Assembly (NCBI RefSeq): GCF_000242895.2
Contig: NC_021171.1
Coordinates: 964,001-1,028,000, forward strand
Direction of reading: 5' to 3'
DNA: 64,000 nt
DNA from: Bacillus sp. 1NLA3E
Lineage (GTDB): Bacteria; Bacillota; Bacilli; Bacillales; Cytobacillaceae
Under the pieces are notes generated by a model, which saw only the letters and a program-made list of their open reading frames with translations, ran no database searches and was not told the origin of the DNA. Positions 26,062-34,873 of this stretch are shown here, piece after piece; within the stretch, counting starts at the first letter, position 1; every line of letters begins with the position of its first letter. The translations under genes were made by a program, and so were the position numbers.

Positions 26062-27599
26062 GATTATCAAACTCCTTGAAGAATATATCCACTGGTATTC
26101 TAGCATCAATAATAATTGCTATTTTGGGTTTTATCTCAAGAAAGATTTTTTTAGATAGTTTAGGAGCAGAATATTTAGGGATTAATGGATTACTTACAAA
26201 TATATTGGCAATGCTAGCATTGGTAGAAAGCGGAATTGGAACTAGCATTGTTTATAATCTATATAAGCCCCTAGCGGAAAATGATCGACCTCGTATTATT
26301 GCACTTATTCAATTATACAAAAAAGCATATAGTATTTTGGCTTTAATCATTCTTATTCTTAGTCTAATTTTGTTTCCATTTTTAGACTTTTTTATTAGAG
26401 AAAGTGAAACTATTCCCTATTTAAGTGTTGCATATTTTATATTTGTTAGCAAAAATTTGTTTACCTACTTGAATGCACATAGAGTGTCTTTAATAAATGC
26501 TGATCAAAAGGGATATATTCTAACAAATATTAACACAATATTTCAGATAGTTATGACTATAGCAAAAATAGTGGTATTAATCCTAACAAAAAATTACCTT
26601 CTTTTTTTATTAATAGATTTAACTATTTTTGGAATACAAACAATTATTTATGGCCGTCTTGTTGGTAAAAGATATTCTTATATTAAGACTACAGAAAAAC
26701 ACTATTTAAATAATAGAGAGAAACAAAATCTAGTGAAAAATATTAAAGCTTTATTTTTACACAACATTGGTTCATTTTGTGTAAATGGAACGGACTATAT
26801 ACTTATTTCAATGTATGTTGGAATTGTTACTGTGGGGCAATATTCCAACTATACTATGATTTTAGGCCAGGTTACAGCTTTAATAGCATCAATATTAGGT
26901 GGAATTGGTGCGAGTGTGGGGAATTTAATTGCGGTTGAAAGTAAAGAAAAGAGTTTCTCAATATTTAATATAACTTATTTGGTTAACTTTTGGATTTATT
27001 CAATTAGTGTTATTTTTTTATATAATTTACTAAACCCTTTTATTAGATGGTGGCTTGGTGAGGAATATTTATTAGATTCATTAACATTTATTATTATTTT
27101 AATTAACTTTTATCTAATTGGCCTGAGGGGATCAATATCAACTTTTAAAAATAAGGCAGGAATATTTGTTCAGGACAAATATGTTCCACTTATTGAAGCT
27201 GTCATAAATCTAGCTGCGTCAATAATTTTAGTTAATTTTATAGGCTTACCGGGAATTTTTATTGGAACGCTATTAAGTACTTTGTGTATTGTTTTTTGGA
27301 ATGTACCTCGTCTTGTATATAAATATGTTTTTAATGTTTCAGTATGGCTATATTTTAAAAAATATGTTTATTATCTGGTGCTTACAATTGTGGTTGGATT
27401 TGTTACAACATTCATATGTAAATCACTTATACCTAATGGAAATTTATTATCTTTAGTTGGAAAAGGAATTATCTGTATTGTTGTACCAAATATAATATAT
27501 GTCGTACTCTTTTATAAGAGTCAAGAGTTTATTTATATAAAAACAATGTTAAGTAGAGTAATTCCTAGGTTAAAAATAAAAATAAACTCAGCCAGTTAG
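26058..27599 (+). CDS. polysaccharide flippase (Wzx/EpsK-like)
   Basis: This 513-residue integral membrane protein has about 12-14 hydrophobic segments and the N-terminal Wzx/MATE-like pattern GILASIIIAILGFISRKIF followed by GAEYLGINGLLTNILAML. It would flip undecaprenyl-linked repeat units to the outer face for polymerisation by the EpsG-family protein. It is the last gene of the operon, coupled by a 4-base overlap to the GT2 gene and followed by about 400 bases of non-coding DNA and a strong terminator. It occupies the role of B. subtilis EpsK but resembles capsule flippases of streptococcal type more closely. Confidence 0.87.
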   Translation: MRLSNSLKNISTGILASIIIAILGFISRKIFLDSLGAEYLGINGLLTNILAMLALVESGIGTSIVYNLYKPLAENDRPRIIALIQLYKKAYSILALIILILSLILFPFLDFFIRESETIPYLSVAYFIFVSKNLFTYLNAHRVSLINADQKGYILTNINTIFQIVMTIAKIVVLILTKNYLLFLLIDLTIFGIQTIIYGRLVGKRYSYIKTTEKHYLNNREKQNLVKNIKALFLHNIGSFCVNGTDYILISMYVGIVTVGQYSNYTMILGQVTALIASILGGIGASVGNLIAVESKEKSFSIFNITYLVNFWIYSISVIFLYNLLNPFIRWWLGEEYLLDSLTFIIILINFYLIGLRGSISTFKNKAGIFVQDKYVPLIEAVINLAASIILVNFIGLPGIFIGTLLSTLCIVFWNVPRLVYKYVFNVSVWLYFKKYVYYLVLTIVVGFVTTFICKSLIPNGNLLSLVGKGIICIVVPNIIYVVLFYKSQEFIYIKTMLSRVIPRLKIKINSAS

Positions 27600-27997
27600 T
27601 GAAAAGGTTAAAATAATTGACAAAGATTGTTTCTAACTATTAGTTATGATAACAGTTTGATTTAATAATTTTAAAGAGTTTTATTTAAAACTTAAAGAGG
27701 TAACGCAATTTTGTAGAAAAATTATTAATATATTTAATTAACATATTTTTCTGTGTTATCAAAATCCTTTGCATTATTTGAAGGGATACAATGTTCTTAA
27801 AAATATACTATTAAATTATTAGTTAAGTAAATTACTAGGTAAATTATTGTTTGATGTTCAGTGGATAAGAAAATAATATGGCGAGATTTAAATGGATAAG
27901 TTATCCCTACTATTTATTTATTATTTTGACCATTTTAGGAATTTAATTACATTTTTATGTAATTAAAAATTTTCAGGAATACGAAACTAATGACAGT
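27600..27997. other. AT-rich non-coding tail of the eps operon
   Basis: No gene longer than 30 codons is convincing in this stretch. A TTGACA (27617-27622) has no good -10. A 22-codon frame at 27878-27946 encodes a hydrophobic peptide (Lys-Trp-Ile-Ser-Tyr followed by a leucine/isoleucine-rich end) but lacks a clear ribosome site; it may be a remnant or a membrane micropeptide. A lone GTTCTTA half-site occurs near 27793. Confidence 0.5.
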
Positions 27998-28034
27998 AAA
28001 ACCTGTTCTTGATTATAAAAGGAACAGGTTTTTT
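27998..28034 (+). terminator. eps operon terminator
   Basis: AAACCTGTTC (27999-28008) pairs with GAACAGGTTT (28022-28031) around a 13-base loop, followed by T to 28034. It marks the end of the roughly 23-kb eps transcript, just before the convergent gene ending at 28095. Confidence 0.88.
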
Positions 28035-28094
28035 AAAAAGCAGAGTTATAATCACTTTGAATAGTGTGCATATTTGTTTAAGATTAGAATTCTA

Positions 28095-30425
28095 CTACAA
28101 TTTTTTTATTATAACTAATAAATTAATATTTACTTTATGTTTTATTTCGATCGAATTGTTATCAATTATGGATATGATTAAATTTTCGATATTTCCAGAG
28201 TCGGATACAGTTAATACAAAAGGTTCAAGTGTACTTAAATTATGATTAACTATTGTAGAGTACATATCACCATTTAACTGCAATGCTACGTTGGTTTTGT
28301 ATGTGGTACTAATATCATAATCAACATAAGTTTCAGGATCTTTAGATGGGAGAATGGTGTTAGTAAACACATTATCTACAGATATAAATTTAATCATAGG
28401 ACTGACACTATCATAATAAACAAGACTTAATGGAGAAGTACCAGTATATTTAAAGTTACATTCTTTTATAAAGAATGTAACTACATCATTTACATGTTTG
28501 TCGTGATCAATTAGATAAGAGAAATTCGGATTAAAAATCTCAATATTACATTTGTTTAATTTAATCATGGCACTTGGTTGGTTTGAGTCTGTTGCAAATA
28601 GATTTCCCACTGTGTTTGCTACTAGATGACAATTCTCTAATATTGTTGTTGCAGATGACCCTGCAGTGTTTATATTTCCAACTTTAATAATTGAGTCTAT
28701 AAATATCGAATTAGTAATATTTACTTCTCTATCTTTTGTACCATAAATATGATTTATTAAAATACTATTATTAAACTCACAATTTTCTATTGAAACCTTT
28801 TCACTCTTGGCTGCTCCATTACGAGTTTGAATATTAACTTTTATATTATTAAAAATAGAATCCCTAAGTTGATACCCTCTAAATATCAATTCTCTAACTG
28901 ATGTTGAATCAAAAAAACAAGTATCCATGTTATTTACATTTAAAATCGGAGTACTGGATATGTTCTCGAATTTGAATCGGTTATTTCTGAATATATTATT
29001 TTCGTTGCTATTTCCTGAATTGATATATATTATGTCTACAAAGTTATTGTTTGAAACATTTATCGTATAAGAGTTATTGGTATTTAGATAAGATAAATTG
29101 CCTCCATTTATACTGTTCTCACTAATATTCACATATGCATTGTTGAAGTTAGAAGTCATAAATCCAAGTGGATATGAACAGTTATATATTATGTTCCCCC
29201 TAATGTTTGCGTAAAGTAAGCTATATAGGTTTATCCCAATGGACTCTATATTATAAATGTGATTATTTTCTATTTGAATGGAGTAACATCCAACTAATAT
29301 TCCATGATTACTGCCATAGATAAAGTTATTTCTAATAACACAATTATCTCCATATGAATCTTCTTGGTTTATAGCATACCTAGTCGAATAAGGAAATACA
29401 GGTTTTCCATCTAGGAAACTATTATTACCCTTTCCATTGTCCCTTACAACATTATGTTGAACAATATTATAACTTCCTCCAAGTGTAATGCCACCTCTGT
29501 GACCATTAAATACTTCATTATATTCTACTAAATTGTGGTGGGGAATTAATCCGAATTTTAATGTGATTTGTAAATTTTTAGATGAATTTGTTTCTTTTGA
29601 AAAAAGCATTCTGATTTTCGTAGTACCCAGAGGGATCGAAATACCTGTATATATTTTCCTTTTTTTGACAACACCAATAAAACTGTTATCGGCCCTATAA
29701 AAGAAAACATCTACTTCTTTTGAATTTAATGCTGTCAATCTAGTATAACCAAATCCTGCAATCTCGAAAGAGGAAAATTCAGCACCAGTTGGTATATTAA
29801 TGAAATCTGTTACTAATGAATTGGTTGAAGGACTTACTTGACCTGTCATGTAGTCTAGAGCATTTAATGAAGCATTTAATACGGCTATCTCTCGAATAGC
29901 TGAACTTGAAAAAGTAATATTATCTCCCATATAGTCTCTAACAATACAATTTTTAATGGAGGAATATCTTGTGCTTTTTTGAAATACAACACCATAAGTA
30001 TGCTCCATTTTTGCCTCTCCAGGATTTTGAAAACTTCGGTCATCTCTGCATCCTATGATTGTTCCGCCAACTAGGTGGGTGTTAGTAACGTTATCAAAAA
30101 CAATGCTATTACCTTTAAAATTATAAAAATCTGTAGTTGTTCTGTTATCAAATGGAGATTTATGATCAGAGTCATAAATTACTTTAAGTGTGGAACCGTT
30201 TAAATCAAAGGTTACATTACTAACCATTTTTATCTCTCTTGGGTAACAAATTGCATACTTTCCTCTCGGTAAAACAATTGTAGTAAAACCATTGGCAGAA
30301 GCATATTGGATCGCATTATTTATCCCTTGGATGTTTGCATCAGCATTTGTATAATCTGCATTAGTGTAAGGTTTAGAAGGTATTCCTTGCTTGATGTTCC
30401 ACCGATCAAGCTCAATATGATACAA
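28095..30425 (-). CDS. large right-handed beta-helix protein (pectate-lyase-like)
   Basis: This 776-residue protein has a pectate-lyase-3-like N-terminus (INNAIQYASANGFTTIVLPRGKYAI and VTFDLNGSTLKV) followed by many Asn-rich parallel beta-helix coils (NISENSING, NNNFVDIIYINSGNS, IRNNFIYGSNHG). A probable carbohydrate-binding or polysaccharide-cleaving protein acting on the neighbouring polymer. There is no signal peptide or membrane segment, which is also typical of phage tail spikes and of proteins exported by other means. The TTG at 30425 is eight bases after GGGAG; a GTG at 30434 is the alternative. It is convergent with the eps operon and adjoins IS debris, so it may be an acquired gene. 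Catalytic residues could not be assigned. Confidence 0.7.
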   Translation of the reverse strand: MYHIELDRWNIKQGIPSKPYTNADYTNADANIQGINNAIQYASANGFTTIVLPRGKYAICYPREIKMVSNVTFDLNGSTLKVIYDSDHKSPFDNRTTTDFYNFKGNSIVFDNVTNTHLVGGTIIGCRDDRSFQNPGEAKMEHTYGVVFQKSTRYSSIKNCIVRDYMGDNITFSSSAIREIAVLNASLNALDYMTGQVSPSTNSLVTDFINIPTGAEFSSFEIAGFGYTRLTALNSKEVDVFFYRADNSFIGVVKKRKIYTGISIPLGTTKIRMLFSKETNSSKNLQITLKFGLIPHHNLVEYNEVFNGHRGGITLGGSYNIVQHNVVRDNGKGNNSFLDGKPVFPYSTRYAINQEDSYGDNCVIRNNFIYGSNHGILVGCYSIQIENNHIYNIESIGINLYSLLYANIRGNIIYNCSYPLGFMTSNFNNAYVNISENSINGGNLSYLNTNNSYTINVSNNNFVDIIYINSGNSNENNIFRNNRFKFENISSTPILNVNNMDTCFFDSTSVRELIFRGYQLRDSIFNNIKVNIQTRNGAAKSEKVSIENCEFNNSILINHIYGTKDREVNITNSIFIDSIIKVGNINTAGSSATTILENCHLVANTVGNLFATDSNQPSAMIKLNKCNIEIFNPNFSYLIDHDKHVNDVVTFFIKECNFKYTGTSPLSLVYYDSVSPMIKFISVDNVFTNTILPSKDPETYVDYDISTTYKTNVALQLNGDMYSTIVNHNLSTLEPFVLTVSDSGNIENLIISIIDNNSIEIKHKVNINLLVIIKKL

Positions 30426-30636
30426 GTTAACCACTCCCTATATTAGTTTATTAAATATTATATGGCTTGTTTCATTTGGCTGATTGGACGGGTTTTGTAC
30501 ATTTAAAAAAATGTACATTTATAAAACTGTAGGGTTTTCTCAGAAGGAAGAAATTATAAAAGTAATAGAAAAATTCCTTAATAATTATTGTTCCTAAAAA
30601 GAATGGTATTTTGTTGCCTGATTACCGCCAACGAAA

Positions 30637-31279
30637 TGTACCACTAGTGACATTGTTTGTACCAATTAGTGACAAGAAATTTACCACTTTGTGACAAGGC
30701 GTTTACCAGTAAGTACTTCCTGTATGATTAGTGTGCATACCAACGGTATGACACTATTTATATGGGAGGTATTTTTTTTATGATCCATTATCGTAGGATA
30801 TTGGAATTACATGATGAGGGGATCAGCTTAAGAGGCATTTCTGTAAGTACTGGAAACTCTCGTCAAAAAGTAACAGAGGTCATCGGCCTTGCAGAAAAGA
30901 AGGGATTAATCTGTCCGTTAGAGGATGAAATGACGGATAAATGGATAGAGGAATTTCTCTTTCCTGAGAAGACGCTAGAAGCTTCAGGTCGACATCCTTT
31001 GAATTTTGAATACATCCATGAAGAATTGGCAAAGCCTAATGTGACACTTTCGCTTCTTCACTATGAGTATGAGGCCGAATGTAGGGCGAATCAAAAAATC
31101 CCTTACTCTTATCGTAGTTTTTTGCGTCATTATAGCAATTACGCAGATAAGTACAAAGCTACTTTGCGCATTCGTAGAAAACCAGGTGAAATCATGGAAG
31201 TCGACTGGGCAGGATCCACAGCCTTTATTATCGATAGGGATACCGGGGAAAAGATAAAGGCCTATATGTTCGTTGCTAC
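30637..31279 (+). mobile_element. IS21-family element, left part only
   Basis: The left end carries the repeated terminal motifs of IS21 elements: TGTACCACTAGTGACA at 30637, TGTACCAATTAGTGACA near 30658 and TTTACCACTTTGTGACA near 30680. The N-terminal part of istA follows. It is cut at 31279 by the IS66 end; no istB and no right end are present after the IS66 element, so the rest was deleted. Confidence 0.8.
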
Positions 31280-31283
31280 GTAA
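30780..31283 (+). pseudogene. istA transposase fragment (IS21)
   Basis: The fragment encodes 167 residues of the IS21 transposase IstA: a helix-turn-helix region (HDEGISLRGISVSTGNSRQK), the SYRSFLRHYSNY segment and the start of the DDE catalytic core with its first Asp in GEIMEVDWAGS. It stops at TAA contributed by the IS66 inverted repeat, after ...KAYMFVAT. The remaining two thirds of the protein, including the other catalytic residues, are missing, so no activity is expected. GGGAGG lies 11 bases before the ATG. Confidence 0.85.
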
Positions 31284-31363
31284 GCGTCAAAACATACCCA
31301 CATACTATCCAATTCTAGATTATGAGATAATCTCTTCAAATCAAAGTTTGAGGAGGTTTTTTT

Positions 31364-31711
31364 GTGCCCAAAATGGCAGATACAGAATTGCGAAAGGAAT
31401 GGGAACGACGGATCGCTAATTTAAAAGCTAGTGGACAGACCCATACCAAGTGGTGCGAAACCAACAATGTAAATTACCATCAGTTAAAATATTGGTTAAA
31501 GAAAATCGATAATCCAAGTAAATCTCAAGAAACTAATTCAAAATGGGTTTCTATGATTATTGAAGATGAATTATCCAATAATAAAAATGAAACCTTAAAG
31601 GTAAGAGTGGGTCAGGCCCTCATTGAAGTGAACCCGGATTTTAACCCAACATTTCTTTGTCTCGCCAAACGATGGCTAATTGGATGCTTTATGGAGCAGG
31701 TCAATGGTTAA
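31364..31711 (+). pseudogene. IS66 OrfA (TnpA-like), C-terminus replaced at a deletion junction
   Basis: The first ~93 codons are the IS66 accessory protein OrfA, with its helix-turn-helix region (WERRIANLKASGQTHTKWCETN, VNYHQLKYWLKK) and the conserved C-terminal VRVGQALIEVNPDFNPT. The reading frame then runs into transposase DNA in the wrong frame (CLAKRWLIGC), because orfB and the start of the transposase gene have been deleted at about 31645-31657. Probably non-functional. Confidence 0.8.
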
Positions 31712-32370
31712 GTAAATTGACTGATCGGATGCATGATCTTCTTCTGAAAATAGATATTCTTGTAGGATGTTGGGCCCATGCGCGGCGCAAGTTCGATGAG
31801 GCATTAAAAGCATTGCCAGCCAAAAGTGTGAAACCGGTAGCTACAGAAGAAGGTCTAAAATTCTGTAACCAACTTTTTGCTATTGAGAAAAAACTAAAGG
31901 ATTCAACACCAGAAAATCGTTTTGATGAGCGTTTAAAGCAAAGTAAGCCATTACTGGATGGTTTTTTGTCATGGTTAAAAATACAAGAACAGAAAGTACT
32001 GCCTAAAAGTCTACTTGGACAAGCCATTACATACTGTCTCAATCAATGGGATAAATTAGTTGCCTTTTTAGAAGATGGACGATTGGAGATAGATAATAAT
32101 CGTAGTGAACGCTCAATCAAGCCCGTTGTGATTGGAAGGAAGAACTGGATTTTCAGTAATACACCGAGAGGTGCACGGGCAAGCGCCATTATTTACAGTA
32201 TTGTGGAGACCGCTAAAGCAAATGGATTAAATCCATATTACTATCTTCGCTATCTATTTGAGCAACTTCCCAATTTGGTTACGACAGACGAAAATGCCTT
32301 AGATCAATTACTTCCTTGGTCAACGACACTTCCTATCACTTGCATAGTCTTTAACAAGTTAACTAAATAA
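31657..32370 (+). pseudogene. IS66 transposase TnpC, N-terminal and central parts deleted
   Basis: The frame begins at SRQTMANWMLYGA, normally well inside IS66 transposases, and reaches LLLKIDIL. There the expected HADET catalytic segment and the following ~100 residues are missing, and the protein continues at VGCWAHARRKFDEAL. The C-terminus is intact, with DNNRSERSIKPVVIGRKNW and NGLNPYYYLRYLFEQLP. Loss of the first catalytic Asp region means it cannot be active. Both junctions keep or restore an open frame. Confidence 0.85.
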
Positions 32371-32540
32371 TAACAACGTAATCTCCACCTTTGTAGGTGG
32401 GGATTATTTTACGCTTACCAAAAAAGTAATGTAGATAGCGTGGTTACTTTGGATGACATTTGTTATCTCAACTTTTAAAGTGGATTTTTAATTTTTTAGG
32501 ATTGACACTTAAGAAAAAAGCAGGTATTTTATTCTTAAAT

Positions 32541-32556
32541 GTTCTTTATTAAGAAC
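32541..32556. promoter_or_regulatory. SinR-type operator before lasso locus 2
   Basis: GTTCTTTATTAAGAAC has half-sites GTTCTTT and (on the other strand) GTTCTTA with a 2-base centre, one step from the perfect eps operator at 4980. It ends 11 bases before a TATAAT (32568-32573), so it covers the -35 region. A further GTTCTTT half-site lies at 32594-32600. Confidence 0.7.
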
Positions 32557-32573
32557 TTGATATTAAGTATAAT
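32545..32573 (+). promoter_or_regulatory. promoter of lasso locus 2
   Basis: A perfect TATAAT lies at 32568-32573; the -35 position 17 bases upstream (TTTATT, 32545-32550) is weak and inside the operator. An alternative promoter further upstream is TTGACA (32503-32508) with TATTTT (32525-32530). The cyclase start codon is about 93 bases downstream of the TATAAT. Confidence 0.55.
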
Positions 32574-32665
32574 AAGGAATATGTACAAGTTTTGTTCTTT
32601 TTAGGGACTTAAAGGCGTAATTACATTAATGTAATGAATTATTGAACGAACAATCGGAGGACCAT

Positions 32666-34618
32666 ATGAGTGCAATAACTGGTATATATCATTTTAATGG
32701 GGAGCCAATCTCAACAGAACAAACCAGGGATTTAATGAATGCACTTCATCAATATCCTTCAGATTATATTCATACTTGGAATCATAGAAATATTTTTCTG
32801 GGCTGCCATGCCCAATGGATTACTCCTGAATCGATTGGTGAGAAATTACCTTATTTTGATTATGAAAGAAAGCTAGCCATTACAGCTGATGCGATCATAG
32901 ATAACCGAGATGAACTTCTGGATAAATTACTAGTAGATCAATCACAAAGAAAAGAAATACCTGATAGCCAAATAATTTTATTAGCATACAGCAAGTGGGG
33001 AGAAGCTGTTGCGAAGCATTTAATCGGTGATTTTGCCTTTATGATATGGGATGAGAAAGAACAGAAGCTCTTTGGTGTCAGAGATTTCTCGGGTACTAGG
33101 ACTTTATATTTCTACCGAGACGAAAGCCGTTTTGCATTTTCTACGACAATTGAACCTTTGTTGAAGTTACCTTATATAGATAAAAAACTGAATGAAAGCT
33201 GGTTAGCTGAGTTCCTTACAATTCCAGGAATGGTGGATTCAGTTGATACTATTTCCACAGTTTATAAAGGGATCAAACAAATTCCTCCATCACATAGCAT
33301 TACTATCCAGAAAAATAGGGTAGTCCTTTCAAGATATAGCACCATTACAAGCCAATCGAAAATAAAACTCAACTCTGATTCAGAATATGAAGAAGCATTT
33401 CACGAAGTGTTTCAAAAAGCGGTAAAGTCAAGGATCCGTACCAATGGTGAGGTTGGAGCTCAATTAAGTGGAGGCATGGATTCAGGTTCAGTCGTTAGCT
33501 TTGCTGCAAAAGAACTTCAAAAGGAAAAGAAGAAACTACATACCTTTAGCTACATTCCAGAAGCTAGTTTTGTAGATTGGACACCGTATTATTATATTCC
33601 TGATGAAAGACCTTTTATAAAAGAAACTGTAAATCATGTTGGGAATATTTCAGACCAATACTTGAGCTTTGAAGGAAAAAGCCCCCTAACTGATGTAGAT
33701 GATTTCCTTTCAATAATGGAAATGCCTTATAAATTTTTTAGTAACTCTTTTTGGTTAAAAGGAATCAATGAAAAAGCGAACCAACAAGGAATAAAAGTTA
33801 TGTTAAACGGTGCAAGGGGGAATTATTCTATTTCCTGGGGTTCTCAAACATTGACACTAAACTACTATGCTTCTCTTTTAAAAAAGCTGAAATGGATTCA
33901 TTTTTATCGTGATTTAGGTATGTTCTGTGAAAACTTTAATACTGGAAAATCTCACATTCTTCCCATAGTTGTAAAAAAAGCATTCCCAAACATATACCAG
34001 TTGTTGTCGAGGACAACTAAAAATGATATTCAATTTAAGTCCTTAGTGAACCCATCACTAGCAGAAAGAACGAATATTTTTGAAAAGCTAACCGAATTTC
34101 ATATAGATATAACAGGGGCATCTGCTGAAAATCCTAATGAAGCTAGAAGAAGGCATTTTGAACAACTATTTTATTGGAGTAAAAGTGGAACAGTCGGAAC
34201 AAAATTATCTCTACGATATGGTCTATGGGATCGTGACCCTACAAACGATTTACGAGTCATACAGTTTTGTTTATCCCTACCGGAAGATCAATATGTTAAT
34301 AGTGGTTTGGAAAGATCATTTATTCGAAGAGCTACCAAAAATCTTCTTCCGGATAAAGTTAGATTAAACCAACAAAGTCGAGGGTTACAAGGTGCTGATG
34401 TTATCCATCGTATGGCTTCAAATTGGGATATTTTTATTGAAGAACTACATGAGATTACTAGGGACCCTATAGTTTCGGAATTTCTAAATATAGATGTGTT
34501 AAAGCATGCCATTACAAGGATAAGTAAACATCCCAGTTCTGAATTGTTATTTGATGACAATTTTAGAATTGTGACCAACAGTTTAATCGTGTATCGGTTT
34601 ATTAAAAAATATAATTGA
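32666..34618 (+). CDS. lasso cyclase C (asparagine synthetase homologue), locus 2
   Basis: This 650-residue asparagine-synthetase-like lasso cyclase activates the ring Asp/Glu side chain as AMP ester and closes the macrolactam on the core's N-terminus. It begins MSAITGIYHF, lacking the Cys2 nucleophile of true asparagine synthetases (compare MCGITG at 53787). Glutaminase activity is therefore not expected, as is normal for lasso cyclases. The ATP-binding loop LSGGMDSGS is at 267-275. The ATG at 32666 has GGAGG five bases upstream. The precursor gene's ribosome site begins at the stop codon, so C and A are tightly coupled. By analogy, the cyclase for locus 1 should lie just upstream of the window. 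Confidence 0.92.
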   Translation: MSAITGIYHFNGEPISTEQTRDLMNALHQYPSDYIHTWNHRNIFLGCHAQWITPESIGEKLPYFDYERKLAITADAIIDNRDELLDKLLVDQSQRKEIPDSQIILLAYSKWGEAVAKHLIGDFAFMIWDEKEQKLFGVRDFSGTRTLYFYRDESRFAFSTTIEPLLKLPYIDKKLNESWLAEFLTIPGMVDSVDTISTVYKGIKQIPPSHSITIQKNRVVLSRYSTITSQSKIKLNSDSEYEEAFHEVFQKAVKSRIRTNGEVGAQLSGGMDSGSVVSFAAKELQKEKKKLHTFSYIPEASFVDWTPYYYIPDERPFIKETVNHVGNISDQYLSFEGKSPLTDVDDFLSIMEMPYKFFSNSFWLKGINEKANQQGIKVMLNGARGNYSISWGSQTLTLNYYASLLKKLKWIHFYRDLGMFCENFNTGKSHILPIVVKKAFPNIYQLLSRTTKNDIQFKSLVNPSLAERTNIFEKLTEFHIDITGASAENPNEARRRHFEQLFYWSKSGTVGTKLSLRYGLWDRDPTNDLRVIQFCLSLPEDQYVNSGLERSFIRRATKNLLPDKVRLNQQSRGLQGADVIHRMASNWDIFIEELHEITRDPIVSEFLNIDVLKHAITRISKHPSSELLFDDNFRIVTNSLIVYRFIKKYN

Positions 34619-34633
34619 GAGGAGGTGATGATC

Positions 34634-34789
34634 ATGAAAAAGGAGTGGAAAAAGCCAGAACTTGAAATTCTTGACGTAAATTTAACAATGGGTGGGCCAG
34701 GAAATGCAATAAATGATAGTTATTGTACGAATAACCAAAACTTTGAGACACATGATGGAAGATCAAACAAATCAAATATGTGTTCCTAA
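34634..34789 (+). CDS. lasso peptide precursor A2 with two cysteines
   Basis: This is a 51-codon gene preceded by GGAGGTGAT. Leader residues 1-19 end in VNLTM: a Trp-Lys-Lys-Pro-Glu-Leu motif (5-10) corresponds to the YxxP motif bound by B1, and Thr18 is the usual penultimate leader residue. The predicted core is residues 20-51: Gly1-Gly-Pro-Gly-Asn-Ala-Ile-Asn-Asp9, giving a 9-residue Gly1-Asp9 ring. A 23-residue tail contains Cys12 and Cys31 and ends Met-Cys-Ser. The terminal Ser fits phosphorylation by the adjacent kinase. The two tail cysteines could form a disulfide. An in-frame ATG at 34628 would add two residues. It lies between cyclase and kinase, with a hairpin after it. Confidence 0.9.
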   Translation: MKKEWKKPELEILDVNLTMGGPGNAINDSYCTNNQNFETHDGRSNKSNMCS

Positions 34790-34805
34790 TTTTTAAAAAT
34801 TCCTG

Positions 34806-34839
34806 CCCTTATACGAACTATTTTGTATAAGGGTTTTTA
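34806..34839 (+). terminator. hairpin between precursor A2 and kinase
   Basis: CCCTTATAC (34806-34814) pairs with GTATAAGGG (34825-34833) around a 10-base loop, followed by TTTTT. The same stem sequence occurs at the equivalent position of locus 1 (102-136). Partial termination would favour precursor mRNA. Confidence 0.82.
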
Positions 34840-34873
34840 AACAAATATTTTAACAGTAAATTGGGGGGGGAGT

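Larger units (their letters stand above)
31280..32418 (+). mobile_element. IS66-family element with internal deletions
   Basis: Both ends carry matching inverted repeats starting GTAAGCGT: GTAAGCGTCAAAACATACCC from 31280, and the complement of the sequence ending at 32418, GTAAGCGTAAAATAATCCCC. Only a 1139-base element remains, against roughly 2.5 kb for intact IS66. It holds orfA fused to parts of the transposase; orfB is absent. The 8 bases on the left (GTTGCTAC) and right (CAAAAAAG) differ, so there is no target duplication. Confidence 0.85.

Noticed and set aside
27878..27946. 22-codon hydrophobic frame before the eps terminator
   Set aside because: No convincing ribosome site and no recognised family; kept only as a remark on the gap.
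32419..32540. Remainder of IS21 istA or a right IS21 end after the IS66 element
   Set aside because: Translation and end motifs do not match; the right part of IS21 appears deleted.
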